A stretch of 64,000 bases of DNA from Neorhodopirellula lusitana (lineage in GTDB: Bacteria; Planctomycetota; Planctomycetia; Pirellulales; Pirellulaceae), in contig NZ_FXUG01000002.1 in the NCBI RefSeq assembly GCF_900182915.1, positions 124,001-188,000 of the forward strand, given 5' to 3'. Positions 1 to 8,716 of this stretch are shown here, piece after piece (within the stretch, counting starts at the first letter, position 1; every line of letters begins with the position of its first letter). A program made the position numbers and the translations under genes. The notes beneath the pieces were generated by a model, which saw only the letters and a list, made by a program, of their open reading frames with translations, made no database searches and was not told the origin of the DNA.

Positions 1-633
1 GCGGGCATCAATCCAGCTGGGGTCCATTCGCACGGGTGCGATTTCTTCTTCGGTTTGTGGCTTTTCAACGAACCCACGGACCTGGCCGTTTTCATCGACC
101 TGCATGATGCCCAGTGCCGAAGCGTCTTTGCGAGTGACGGGGATTCCCGCGATCGTTGCCGCGGCACCGGATTCGATGTGCGTCTTCATCATTTCGCGGA
201 AGTCCATCCGGTACAGTTGGTCACCCGACAGAATCAAGACGTGTTTGATCCAGCTTTCACGCAAGTGAACAAGGTTCTTGCGGACGGCGTCGGCGGTGCC
301 TTGGTACCAGTCTTCGCCAGAGTTGACGGTTTGTTGGGCCGCAAGCAGTTCGACGAAGCCACCACTGAAGTGATCGAACGTGTAAGTTTGTCGCAGGTGG
401 CGGTGCAGGCTTTCAGATAGAAACTGTGTCAGGACGTAGGCCTTGTTCAGGCCGCTGTTGATGCAGTTACTGATCGGGATGTCGATCAATCGATACTTCG
501 CCGCCAGAGGGACTGCCGGTTTGGCGCGGATTTTCGTCAGGGGGAAAAGCCGAGTACCGCGTCCGCCACCCAAGATCAAGGCGATTGTGCTGCTCAGGTC
601 GGTGCTGCTGGTTTCAGGTTTGTTGGCGCTCAT
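1..633 (-). CDS. glgC: Glucose-1-phosphate adenylyltransferase, N-terminal part (runs off window)
   Basis: Makes ADP-glucose from ATP and glucose-1-phosphate, the committed step of bacterial glycogen synthesis, in the cytoplasm. The 211 visible codons start at an ATG on the minus strand (633) and remain open to base 1, so the C-terminal half (the left-handed beta-helix) lies outside the window. Visible landmarks are the nucleotide-binding GGGRGTRLFPLT at about residues 22-33, the RAKPAVPLAAKYRLIDIPIS stretch that follows, and the SGDQLYRMDF motif in the sugar-nucleotide pocket. A full family member is about 420-430 residues. The gene is convergent with nothing visible on its 3' side and lies 45 bp downstream of the ferredoxin-NADP reductase gene on the same strand, so the two could be co-transcribed. 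Identification is strong; only completeness is unknown. Confidence 0.93.
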   Translation of the reverse strand, partial: MSANKPETSSTDLSSTIALILGGGRGTRLFPLTKIRAKPAVPLAAKYRLIDIPISNCINSGLNKAYVLTQFLSESLHRHLRQTYTFDHFSGGFVELLAAQQTVNSGEDWYQGTADAVRKNLVHLRESWIKHVLILSGDQLYRMDFREMMKTHIESGAAATIAGIPVTRKDASALGIMQVDENGQVRGFVEKPQTEEEIAPVRMDPSWIDAR

Positions 634-678
634 GTGGGAAATATCCAGTGCGGGGATGGCGGTGTCGGGAATCTGCGG

Positions 679-1821
679 CTACCAATATTTTTCAAAGCGG
701 ATCGTACCCGCTTGATGTTCAGTTACATCGTCACGGAATCCGGCTTGTCTTAGTATTGGTAGCATACCAGGATTTTCAGGTGTCGCGGTCCCGACGGGGA
801 CGTAACCGATCATGTCTGGGTTGCCACACAAGAATACATGTGTGTTCGTCGGGGATAGGTCGACCTTAGCGAGCTCGGCGAGCCTGCCGCTGGTGAACAT
901 GGACTGCAGGTATTGCTTTCCAACGAACCCAGGATGATCAGTTTGAACATTCTCGGGCTCGCGCGTTGTGAGCGGCAGGTACAGGTAATTCGGAAACCGG
1001 TTCATCAGGATTTCATGTTCACGCTGGTACGCCGAGTCCCGTAGATATCGGATGCTGGTGGCTACCACGATTCGTCCACGATGGCCCAGGGATAGAAGTT
1101 TGGTCGCCATCGCGTTGTGGGGGGCTTCGCCAGTGCCAGTGCCCAAGAACAGCATCGTGTCGTCAGGATCAAAATGGCCCAAGACGTATTTGCCTGTGAT
1201 TTTGCGTTCAAGGACGAGCCGGTCGCCAGCGTTTTTTCCGAAAAGTCGAGGCGTTAGCGCTGGCGGCTTGCTGACCGCGGTCGCTCCCTGGCGGACGAGT
1301 GTGATGTAGAACTCCAGGTAATCGATCTGATCGACGGGAACCAATTCGCTGTCTTCGGTGGGCCCATTGTTGATCAGTCCATTACCGTTGGGCCCGTTGG
1401 TAGGTCCATCGTTGGTCAGCATGGGGCAGGAAATCGAGTAGGCCCGGCGGACGAGCTTACGGATTTTCTTGGCGGGGACGTCTTCGGGTTGGGTTCCTTT
1501 TAAGCGAGGTTCCCAGTTCCCCAGTCCGATTGCGACATACTGCCCCGGCTCAAACGGCGGGATCGGGTTGTCCGGGCGGATCCGAAATTTGGCCAGGTCT
1601 TCGGTGGTGTCGATTCGTTCGATGATGGTCGCGTTGTAAAACTTCTCACGCAGTTGCTGGCATTCGGCGGAGTCGGGCAGTTCGTAGGTTCCGAGCGTTG
1701 GCGGGGCTTCGGTCTGTCCGGCAGGTTCGGGAACCCGGGGTGAATCCTTTGCCGCTGACTTCGGTGTCGAATCGGGCTCGGGTTGGGGAAGACTCACGGA
1801 TTTCGTCCTTTTGCGATTCAT
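679..1821 (-). CDS. fpr: Ferredoxin--NADP(+) reductase with long N-terminal extension
   Basis: FAD flavoenzyme exchanging electrons between ferredoxin or flavodoxin and NADP(H). The FAD-binding RRAYSIS motif is at about residue 135 and the NADP-binding GTGTGEAPHNAM stretch at about residue 228. CGNPDMIGYVP and the C-terminal FEKYW end are typical of bacterial FPRs. At 380 residues it is about 120 longer than the usual 250-260: a proline/serine-rich polar N-terminus of about 60 residues precedes the barrel, and an Asn/Gly/Pro-rich insertion (about residues 147-160) directly follows the FAD motif. There is no signal peptide, so it should be cytoplasmic. The ATG at 1821 has no strong Shine-Dalgarno sequence; a later start would remove the extension, but there is no good internal candidate close to the barrel. 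Confidence 0.88.
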   Translation of the reverse strand: MNRKRTKSVSLPQPEPDSTPKSAAKDSPRVPEPAGQTEAPPTLGTYELPDSAECQQLREKFYNATIIERIDTTEDLAKFRIRPDNPIPPFEPGQYVAIGLGNWEPRLKGTQPEDVPAKKIRKLVRRAYSISCPMLTNDGPTNGPNGNGLINNGPTEDSELVPVDQIDYLEFYITLVRQGATAVSKPPALTPRLFGKNAGDRLVLERKITGKYVLGHFDPDDTMLFLGTGTGEAPHNAMATKLLSLGHRGRIVVATSIRYLRDSAYQREHEILMNRFPNYLYLPLTTREPENVQTDHPGFVGKQYLQSMFTSGRLAELAKVDLSPTNTHVFLCGNPDMIGYVPVGTATPENPGMLPILRQAGFRDDVTEHQAGTIRFEKYW

Positions 1822-2044
1822 CGGCGTGGGTGAAGCGAGGTGACTCCTACTATACTGGACCGATACGTTGAGCGGGGTTCCGGTTCCGCATCGATGCGAC
1901 CCGAAGCTGTCGAGATCGCCCTACTGGCCGACTGGGGTGTTGAGCTGGGGTGGTGGGCAAACCCAGTTTGATGATCGCCGCAGTTGGACGATTGCCGCCG
2001 TGCGGTGCGGACTTCCTTAGAACCCTTTTCTTTGAGCTATATTC

Positions 2045-3628
2045 ATGTTCCTTCGTCTCTTGCGTCCCGGCCAATCACGCCCCGACCCATTGCGACCCGA
2101 CCCATTGCGACCCGGCCCATTGCGACCCTGCCCATTGCGGCCCTGCCCATTGCGGCCCTGCCCATTGCATTCCAATCGATTGCATTCCAATCAATTACGG
2201 CCCGCAAGCAACTCCCGTTTCGTAAGTCTTTGCCAGACGAATCGGGGGTCTTTGATCGCGGCCATCCTGATGTTGTTTGTGGTGCGTTCAGTCGCCATGG
2301 GTGAAACCTGGACGAGTCTTCAAGGCGACCGCACTGTGGAAGCGAAGATGCTCGGTTTGTGGGACGACAAGGTCGTGTTGTTGATGCATGGCGGTCGTCG
2401 TGTTCAGGTACCGATGGACAGCCTGAACGCAATCAGCCGAATCCAGGCTCGCAAACTAGGCGAGACACTGACCGATGCTCGAGAACAGTTGCGGGGTGAA
2501 CTCCAGCAACGGGCCAAGGCCGAAGCTGCTCCCGCGCCCAACCCGCTTCCGGTTCCTGAACCCGCACAGCCTTACTCGCCGCCGCAACCAGACATGCAAC
2601 CGGACGAAGCTTTGCAGCACGTCCAAGACCAACTTCGCAATGGGCATCCGGTTGTGCTCTATGACGCTTTGCCGATGAAGTATCGCGGAGAGCTAAACCA
2701 GCTAGGTGCATTGATATTGAGAAAGCTGGATGCCAATGATTGGAACAATGTGATCTCGCAATTGCATGGCATCGCCGATCTGATGGTCAGTCGTCAGAAC
2801 TGGATTCAGTCACATCCGCGGATGACGCGAGAGGATGTGGGTGGGCGTGAGCCTGGTGAGTTGGGCCGAACAGCCAGCGAAGCCGGTGAGGTCTTTCAGA
2901 AGCTGATGCTTCCTGCCGCGGGTGCGATTCGATCCGGGCTGCCACCGGAACAGTCCACGCCTGATGCGATCGCGACGGAGGGTGTTGGCCAGTGGTTGCA
3001 AAACCGTGACAAAGTGATGGCACCGTATTTGGCCGGGTTGATGGAACAGTTTGCTAGCTTCGACAAAAACTGGACTGTCCTGGATTCGAAATTGAAAGAC
3101 GAAAATGAAAGTCTCGTTCAGGCGGAGGTTTCGTCAGAGGACGGTTCCGTCTCGCGGATCGTTGTCGCCATGTCCAAAATTGATGGCTATTGGGTGCCCA
3201 AAAGTGTTGCCGATGGGTTCGCGGATTGGGTGAAGAAACAAACCGCCTCACTTGAGGAATTGGATGACGGTTCGATGTCTTTGAATCAGTGGCTCGGTGG
3301 ACAGGCGATGGTGGTGCCCGAGCCCAAGCAAGAGTCTGGGTATGATCCCGAATTTGAAGAAGAAATGTACGACGACATGGACAATTACGATGAGTTCCAG
3401 GACCGAAGGTCCCGATCCAATCCCGCCGAGGGTCAGCTGGCGGTGGTCGAGGAACTAGAGCCTGCGGTCATCACGAGCGAACGAATCGGCACGGCGTTGC
3501 TGTTCGTGCAAACGCTAGGACGAATGACGGGACCTCTTGAGGCCGCGGAGAACGAACTGAGCTTTCACCAGGCGGTGCAAGAGCTCGCCTCGCCGATTTC
3601 AAGTTGGCTCGATATGATTCGGAAATGA
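2045..3628 (+). CDS. Secreted SHD1-like domain protein of unknown function
   Basis: 527 residues from the first ATG. The first 55 residues are encoded by a 15-bp tandem repeat (RPxPL units) and do not look like a signal peptide; a hydrophobic segment (LIAAILMLFVV) follows. A TTG at 2252 just after GGGGG, or the ATG at 2270, are therefore plausible true starts giving a normal export signal. After it, WTSLQGDRTVEAKMLGLWDD and VPMDSLNAISRIQARKL resemble the SLA1-homology (SHD1) fold common in planctomycete secreted proteins. A Pro-rich linker and an alpha-helical C-terminus with an acidic Asp/Glu/Tyr patch near residue 440 complete it. Its last codon overlaps the hemY start (ATGA), which implies translational coupling. 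I do not know its function. Confidence 0.75.
   Translation: MFLRLLRPGQSRPDPLRPDPLRPGPLRPCPLRPCPLRPCPLHSNRLHSNQLRPASNSRFVSLCQTNRGSLIAAILMLFVVRSVAMGETWTSLQGDRTVEAKMLGLWDDKVVLLMHGGRRVQVPMDSLNAISRIQARKLGETLTDAREQLRGELQQRAKAEAAPAPNPLPVPEPAQPYSPPQPDMQPDEALQHVQDQLRNGHPVVLYDALPMKYRGELNQLGALILRKLDANDWNNVISQLHGIADLMVSRQNWIQSHPRMTREDVGGREPGELGRTASEAGEVFQKLMLPAAGAIRSGLPPEQSTPDAIATEGVGQWLQNRDKVMAPYLAGLMEQFASFDKNWTVLDSKLKDENESLVQAEVSSEDGSVSRIVVAMSKIDGYWVPKSVADGFADWVKKQTASLEELDDGSMSLNQWLGGQAMVVPEPKQESGYDPEFEEEMYDDMDNYDEFQDRRSRSNPAEGQLAVVEELEPAVITSERIGTALLFVQTLGRMTGPLEAAENELSFHQAVQELASPISSWLDMIRK
2086..2205 (+). repeat. 15-bp tandem repeat, about eight units
   Basis: Units of the form CCCATTGCGACCCGA begin at 2086, 2101, 2116, 2131 and 2146 and are nearly identical. 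Three more diverged units follow at 2161, 2176 and 2191, two of them carrying CATTCCAA in place of the GC-rich half. In the forward reading frame of the overlapping gene this encodes RPDPL/RPCPL pentapeptides. Slipped-strand expansion in a 5' untranslated or leader region is the simplest explanation. Confidence 0.9.
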
Positions 3629-5118
3629 ACCCAATCAAGATCGCAATCGTCGGTGGAGGCCTTTCTGGTTTAGCAGTGGGCTGCCATCTGCGTTTGCTAG
3701 GTGCCGCCAATTCGTCTCCAACGCCCCAAGTCAGTCTCTTCGAAGCGTCTGATCGAATTGGCGGTGTGATCCATACCGAGACGATCGACACGGATGCCGG
3801 CACGTTCACGGTGGACCACGGCGCGGACATGTTCACCACCAACCCGTCGCCGGCGATTGATCTGTGTCGCCAGCTGGACGCGGTTGACGGCTTGTTGCGT
3901 CCCAAGCCTGAAGGGCGTGGTGCGATGATTGCCCGCGGCAATGGGCTGATTCGGATTCCGGAAGGATTCGTGTTGATGCGGGCGACGAAAATGGGGTCGA
4001 TGGTGACCACGCCATTGCTGTCGATCGGTGGCAAGCTGCGTTTGTTGCGTGAGCGGTTTGTGCGTCCGCGTGATGCGTCGGTCACTGATGAAAGCGTGGG
4101 CTCGTTCGTCCGACGACGTCTTGGGGCGGAATGCCTGGATCATATTGTCGCTCCGCTGGTGGCGGGGATCTACACGGCCGATGTCGATCGGTTGAGCATG
4201 GCAGCAACGATGAAGCCGATCTGGGACATGGAGTCCACCGACGGATCGCTCGCCAAGGCCACAATGCGTCGCGTTCGCAGTGGCCAGGACTCGACTGAAC
4301 AGGGCAGCAGTGGGGCTCGCTACGAGCAGTTTCGAGCGTTTCCCGGCGGCATGATTGAACTGATTCACACCATTCGTGACGGTCTGGGAAACGAACGAAT
4401 TCACACTGATTGTCCCGTCGAGTCGCTGCAACGCACGGATGACGGGCGATTTCGTTTGTCGTGTTCCGATCAGGTCTTCGATCGCGTTGTATTGGCGACG
4501 CCGGCGAGGATCTCGACACGCTTATTGGATTCACTCAAAGCGTCAACTCACGAACAATCGCAAGTTTCCGCAATCGACACTGCGGTAACGGGGCTAGGAA
4601 GTATTTCCTATGCGTCGACGGCGATTGTGGTGATGGCAGTGCCACGCGACCGAATCAAGCGGCTGCCCAAGACGTTCGGTTTTGTGGTCCCACCGATCGA
4701 GAATCGTGCCGTGCTGGCGGGCAGCTTTGCCAGTGAAAAGTTTGCGGGACGCTCGCCGGATGATCACGTCATTGTGCGAGCTTTTGTTGGCGGCGTTCTG
4801 CAGCCTGGCATCTTGAAGCTTAACGATGACCAGATTGTTCAACGCGTCGCTGGTGAACTTGGTGAGCTGATTGGGTTGGACACCAGCGAGGATCTGGAAT
4901 CCTTTGCGGCTTTTACCAAAGTCGTGCGGTGGAACAATGCGATGCCGCAGTATGAAGTGGGGCACCTGGATAAGGTCGCGGAAATTGAGTCAGCGATGAA
5001 ACAGATTCCCGGTGTTTGGTTGCAAACTAACGCGATTGGTGGCGTGGGCATTGCCCCGGTGATTGGGGCCGCCAAACGCACTGCTCAGGCGATCTTGTCA
5101 ACGATTCCATCAGTATGA
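3625..5118 (+). CDS. hemY: Protoporphyrinogen oxidase (oxygen-dependent type)
   Basis: FAD-dependent oxidation of protoporphyrinogen IX to protoporphyrin IX (or coproporphyrinogen to coproporphyrin in some lineages), late in heme synthesis. The N-terminus has the dinucleotide fold IAIVGGGLSGLAVGCHLR followed by LFEASDRIGGVIHTETID. The middle region (VGSFVRRRLGAECLDHIVAP, then VAGIYTADVDRLSMAATMKP) and the C-terminal FAD contact near VWLQTNAIGGVGIAPVIGAA match the HemY family; about 497 residues is normal length. I start it at ATG 3625, which overlaps the preceding gene's TGA by four bases (ATGA); an in-frame ATG at 3604 would only add seven residues encoded inside the upstream gene. Which porphyrin is the substrate cannot be told from sequence alone. 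Confidence 0.9.
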   Translation: MNPIKIAIVGGGLSGLAVGCHLRLLGAANSSPTPQVSLFEASDRIGGVIHTETIDTDAGTFTVDHGADMFTTNPSPAIDLCRQLDAVDGLLRPKPEGRGAMIARGNGLIRIPEGFVLMRATKMGSMVTTPLLSIGGKLRLLRERFVRPRDASVTDESVGSFVRRRLGAECLDHIVAPLVAGIYTADVDRLSMAATMKPIWDMESTDGSLAKATMRRVRSGQDSTEQGSSGARYEQFRAFPGGMIELIHTIRDGLGNERIHTDCPVESLQRTDDGRFRLSCSDQVFDRVVLATPARISTRLLDSLKASTHEQSQVSAIDTAVTGLGSISYASTAIVVMAVPRDRIKRLPKTFGFVVPPIENRAVLAGSFASEKFAGRSPDDHVIVRAFVGGVLQPGILKLNDDQIVQRVAGELGELIGLDTSEDLESFAAFTKVVRWNNAMPQYEVGHLDKVAEIESAMKQIPGVWLQTNAIGGVGIAPVIGAAKRTAQAILSTIPSV

Positions 5119-5128
5119 CTCGCCTGCG

Positions 5129-6391
5129 TTAGCTTGGTTGGCAACGTAACGTGATCAATGACAGTTCAGGTCGGCACCGAAGACGCAGCAGGTGGACTCC
5201 GCCCAATCCTCGCGACACGTGCATCGTCGTCGGTGCGCGATAGAAGTCGCCTGACGCCCATCGACTGCCGTGCCAACTGGGACTTAATATGGGGCCGACC
5301 AATGGAAGGCGACCTTGTCCCCCGTGCGTGTGCCCGCAAAGCATCAAGTCGAAATAATGCTGACGCGCCCAATCGAACTGGTCCGGACTATGACTCAAAC
5401 AGAGCTGCAAGCAGTTCTCCGATAGGCAATTTATCGCTTCCTGTTCGATCTCGGACTCGGTAGGACGTCCAAACCACGGGTGCTCATTGCCAGCGATTAG
5501 AATCTCGGCGTCACGGCAGGATGCCAATTCGCAGCGTCCACCTACATCCGTCCAACCCACCGACTGCATCGCCTTACGAACCGCATTGGGTTCCGACACT
5601 CGGGTGTCATGATTCCCAAGAATGAAGTAGCAACCATCCTCAGCGTTGGCTGGCTGAAACAGCTCCGGAAGCCAATCAATGCATTCCTGGACATCAACGA
5701 TGTCACCCGTTAACGCCATCATTTCAGAGTCAAACTGATTGGCTTGTTCGATCACGTTGGCAATGTAACTGGGATGCACGTGACCGGTCAGATGGATGTC
5801 CGACAAGTGTGCGATCCGGTAACCATCGAGCGACGGCGGCAACCCTTGCAACGGAATCTCGACGTGTTCGATCGCAAGGTCGAACATTTGATTTCCAGGA
5901 ATCCGGCTCGCCATTCGCGCTTTTTGAGTTCGGGCGTATCGCTGTACCGTCGCCGCGTCGGCTTGCTCCGTTTTAATACGTCTTGTTACCGGTGCGTGGT
6001 GCACACCCAAGATCGGTCGCCATGCCACCCACAATGCACCCAGTATTCCGCCAGCGACTAGACACGCCACACCATAGATTTGGATCAGGATTGGAACCCG
6101 ATCCCATTGCCCGTCACCGGTCAGTAATTCCTGCACCGGTTCGCTCACCATCAAGCCGATGATGAACAGCGAAATCCACATTTCGGCGAACAGAATCTTT
6201 TCTGTTCGCTTGATCGTCTTGCGTTTCCAGCCCAATGAGTTCAGGCGGTTATAGGCGGCGAGGTGCCAACCAAAATGAGCTAGCACCACTAACGAAATGA
6301 CGGTCCAAGCAAACACCGGACTCACTGCGGGAGCGGTTGCCGTCGCTGGAAGAGTGGAAAGCGCTAGAAGACTTGAAAGCAGGACGGCCAC
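5129..6391 (-). CDS. Membrane-anchored calcineurin-like metallophosphoesterase
   Basis: The N-terminal 130 residues contain about four hydrophobic segments. A calcineurin-like catalytic domain follows with the dimetal motifs in order: HLSDIHLTG (D-x-H), LTGDIVD (GD), ILGNHD (GNHD), LSHSPDQF and CGHTHGGQG (GHTH). The nearest well-known relatives are YkuE/YaeI-type phosphoesterases, which act on nucleotide-sugar lipids or other membrane phosphoesters; the substrate here is unknown. Translation starts at GTG 6391, immediately after the TGA of the sixA-like gene (TGAGTG on the minus strand), so the two are almost certainly coupled. It is convergent with hemY, with only 10 bp between the stops. 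Confidence 0.85.
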   Translation of the reverse strand: MAVLLSSLLALSTLPATATAPAVSPVFAWTVISLVVLAHFGWHLAAYNRLNSLGWKRKTIKRTEKILFAEMWISLFIIGLMVSEPVQELLTGDGQWDRVPILIQIYGVACLVAGGILGALWVAWRPILGVHHAPVTRRIKTEQADAATVQRYARTQKARMASRIPGNQMFDLAIEHVEIPLQGLPPSLDGYRIAHLSDIHLTGHVHPSYIANVIEQANQFDSEMMALTGDIVDVQECIDWLPELFQPANAEDGCYFILGNHDTRVSEPNAVRKAMQSVGWTDVGGRCELASCRDAEILIAGNEHPWFGRPTESEIEQEAINCLSENCLQLCLSHSPDQFDWARQHYFDLMLCGHTHGGQGRLPLVGPILSPSWHGSRWASGDFYRAPTTMHVSRGLGGVHLLRLRCRPELSLITLRCQPS

Positions 6392-6988
6392 TCAATTGTC
6401 TCGCTGAGGAAGAGCTTTGGGCTTCATCACCGCGATCATTGTTGCCAGCTTCGGATTCAACGAATCATTCCAGCTTTCGATCTGGCACCGAAAGACAGCC
6501 AACGCGGCCGTTGGCAAGGCCGCCATCTGTCCGCACAGCCAGCCTGCCGCTTCGCTGATCCCGGGGTTGTGTGCGAGCACTAAAATCGTCTTCGGGCCGG
6601 GGGATCGATCGTCGTCGGCAACGATGGTTTCCGTATGCAGCGTTTCGAAGATGGTTTGGGGAGATGAGAGATAAAGTGGACGGCAAATCGCAAGTCTCGG
6701 TGGATTCGTCCACTGCTGTAGCATCAGATCCGCTGTCTGCTGAGTTCGCGTCGCCGAAGAACATAGAATCAGATCGGGGCGGTATCCTTGATCCGATAGC
6801 CATTGTGCCATTTCAGGAGCATCACGTCGTCCTCGATCGTTGAGCTGGCGATCATGGTCAGCAACTTCAGGTCCCGACCAGTCGCTTTTGGCGTGACGCA
6901 TTAAAATGAGCCGACGTTGGCCACCGCGTGGAACGGCATCGGAGGGCACTGGGTCGGGGGAATCGTTCGTCGCGCTACTGCGATTCAT
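6392..6988 (-). CDS. SixA-like histidine phosphatase
   Basis: 198 residues of the histidine phosphatase superfamily. The catalytic LILMRHAKSDW (RHG-type, with Ala after His) is near residue 28, and SSATRTQQTADLM supplies the second arginine. HTETIVADDD and LVLAHNPGISEAAGWL (second catalytic His) complete the site. SixA in E. coli dephosphorylates phosphohistidine on phosphorelay or PTS proteins; other members act on small phosphates, so the target is unproven. The ATG at 6988 follows a good AAGGAAA ribosome-binding site. About 25 polar residues precede the domain. It is the first gene of a two-gene operon with the metallophosphoesterase, with no intervening base. Confidence 0.87.
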   Translation of the reverse strand: MNRSSATNDSPDPVPSDAVPRGGQRRLILMRHAKSDWSGPEVADHDRQLNDRGRRDAPEMAQWLSDQGYRPDLILCSSATRTQQTADLMLQQWTNPPRLAICRPLYLSSPQTIFETLHTETIVADDDRSPGPKTILVLAHNPGISEAAGWLCGQMAALPTAALAVFRCQIESWNDSLNPKLATMIAVMKPKALPQRDN

Positions 6989-7112
6989 GAAGATTTCCTT
7001 AGGTTAAGAATGTCAGCGAGATCGTTGCAAACTTGGCAAAGCCGCTATAGTAACCACCCCGGCGTTTGAGCGTCACGCCCAACCGTTTCTCTCATCTTTC
7101 GTAGGAACCTGT

Positions 7113-8471
7113 ATGTCTTTTCTGATTAATCGCGTCCGCCGTGTTTCGTTTGTGCAGCGATTCGCAGTTATCGCTTGTCTGTTGGTTGTTCCAGTTGAGG
7201 CGTCGGCGGAAGATTGGTCCGCTTGGATGGGGGATGCTCGTGAGGGTGTCTATCTAGATGAAACGATCATCGAAGAAATTCCTGGATCGGGCCTGCCTGT
7301 CCTTTGGCGCACACCCATTGCTGGCGGCTACGCGGGACCATCTGTGTCCAACGGCAAGGTTTATGTCTTCGACTTTTTGAAGCAGTCCGGGGAAGCGTTC
7401 AATGATCCAGGGAAGCGAGCGACTTTGTCCGGTAGCGAACGGCTAATTTGCTTGGACCAAGAAACCGGCAAAGAGTTGTGGGTGCATCAATATGAGTGTC
7501 CCTACAGCGTGTCGTATCCAGCGGGGCCACGCTGCACGCCGACGGTGGATGGCGATCTGGTTTACTCGCTAGGCAGCGAAGGTGATCTGCGATGCTTGAA
7601 GGCGGAAACCGGCGATTTGGTTTGGAGCAGGTCGTTCAAAGACGACTTCAATGCGGAGGTTCCAATCTGGGGTTTTGCCTCGCACCCATTGATTGATGGC
7701 GATTTGCTTTACACGATGGTGGGCGGCGATGGCCAAGGCATTGTGGCGTTTGATAAACGAACCGGCGACGTGCGTTGGAAGAAACTTGATACCACACCCG
7801 GATACTGCGCACCCTGCATTATCGAAGCAGCCGGCAAGCGACAGTTGCTCATCTATCACCCACACGGCGTCGATTCGATGAACCCCGAAAATGGAGATTC
7901 GTATTGGAACGTTGAAATCTCGCCAGCGTTTGACATGTCCATCGCTCGTCCAATGCGAGACGAAAACTTGTTGTATGTGTCCGGGATTCGGACGGAGTCG
8001 GTGATGTTGCGGATGGACGAGAACACCACTTCGGTTAGCGAACTGTGGCGCGGCGAACGGGGCACGTCCGTCTTTTGCTCCAACAGCACGCCAATGTTTG
8101 TTGACGGGGTCGTCTACGGAACGGATTGCAACGAAGGCAACCTGATTGCTGTGGATGCGAAAACGGGCGACCGGATTTGGACGACTTTCCAAGCGACTCG
8201 CCCAGAAGAAAAACGTTTCGTTAAGCATGGAACCGCGTTCATTACCCGCATCGGCGCGACCGATCGCTATCTGTTGTTCAGCGAGATGGGCGACTTAATC
8301 ATGGCGAAATTGACCCGCCAGGGATACAAGGAACTCGGCCGTTTCCATGCCGTCGAACCGACTAGCGAAGCATTCGGTCGCGACGTCGTTTGGAGCCACC
8401 CAGCCTACGCTGACCAAACCGCGTTCATTCGCAACGACAAAGAAATCATCGCAGTCAGTCTGAAGCGGTAA
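7113..8471 (+). CDS. Exported PQQ-type beta-propeller protein
   Basis: 452 residues. A signal peptide with a positive N-region and the hydrophobic core FAVIACLLVVPVEASA ends near residue 32. The mature part consists of repeated beta-propeller blades with the typical signature of an aromatic Trp, a Gly-x-(I/L/V)-x-A core and L(D/N)xxTGxxxW strand ends (for example CLDQETGKELW, CLKAETGDLVW, AFDKRTGDVRW and AVDAKTGDRIW). This is the quinoprotein alcohol dehydrogenase-like fold. No PQQ-liganding residue set or dehydrogenase motif is evident, so a non-enzymatic or outer-membrane scaffold role (as in BamB) is as likely as oxidation. The ATG is preceded by AGGAA at good spacing. It is divergent from the sixA-like gene. 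Confidence 0.85.
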   Translation: MSFLINRVRRVSFVQRFAVIACLLVVPVEASAEDWSAWMGDAREGVYLDETIIEEIPGSGLPVLWRTPIAGGYAGPSVSNGKVYVFDFLKQSGEAFNDPGKRATLSGSERLICLDQETGKELWVHQYECPYSVSYPAGPRCTPTVDGDLVYSLGSEGDLRCLKAETGDLVWSRSFKDDFNAEVPIWGFASHPLIDGDLLYTMVGGDGQGIVAFDKRTGDVRWKKLDTTPGYCAPCIIEAAGKRQLLIYHPHGVDSMNPENGDSYWNVEISPAFDMSIARPMRDENLLYVSGIRTESVMLRMDENTTSVSELWRGERGTSVFCSNSTPMFVDGVVYGTDCNEGNLIAVDAKTGDRIWTTFQATRPEEKRFVKHGTAFITRIGATDRYLLFSEMGDLIMAKLTRQGYKELGRFHAVEPTSEAFGRDVVWSHPAYADQTAFIRNDKEIIAVSLKR

Positions 8472-8501
8472 TACTGGGCGTCATAACTGAGCGTCGTAGT
8501 G

Positions 8502-8535
8502 ACTGGGGCAAGGCTCCCACCACGAGCCTCCCCAG
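8502..8535 (+). terminator. Imperfect hairpin downstream of the beta-propeller gene
   Basis: ACTGGGG and AGGCTC on the left pair with GAGCCT and CCCCAGT on the right, separated by a 7-base loop and a two-base bulge. It lies 30 bp after the stop. There is no U-run, so it is either a non-canonical terminator or a dispersed intergenic hairpin. Confidence 0.35.
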
Positions 8536-8716
8536 TTATTCGTTTAGCTTTGCCAGTTGCCGTCGATAACGATTCATGATCTGAAGCGTGGGTGAGTCGC
8601 AAGCTCGTCGTTGGATTTGGCAAGTGGGAAGCGAGTAAGGCGTTCAGGTGCTAGGGAAATTCGAATAGCCTGATCGGATTTTTTCCGGGCCACGATATTG
8701 GTCAGGCATCGTTGCT

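Noticed and set aside
1850-2432. Minus-strand frames with repeated GRAAMGRVAM peptides
   Set aside because: Shadow of the 15-bp tandem repeat on the opposite strand.
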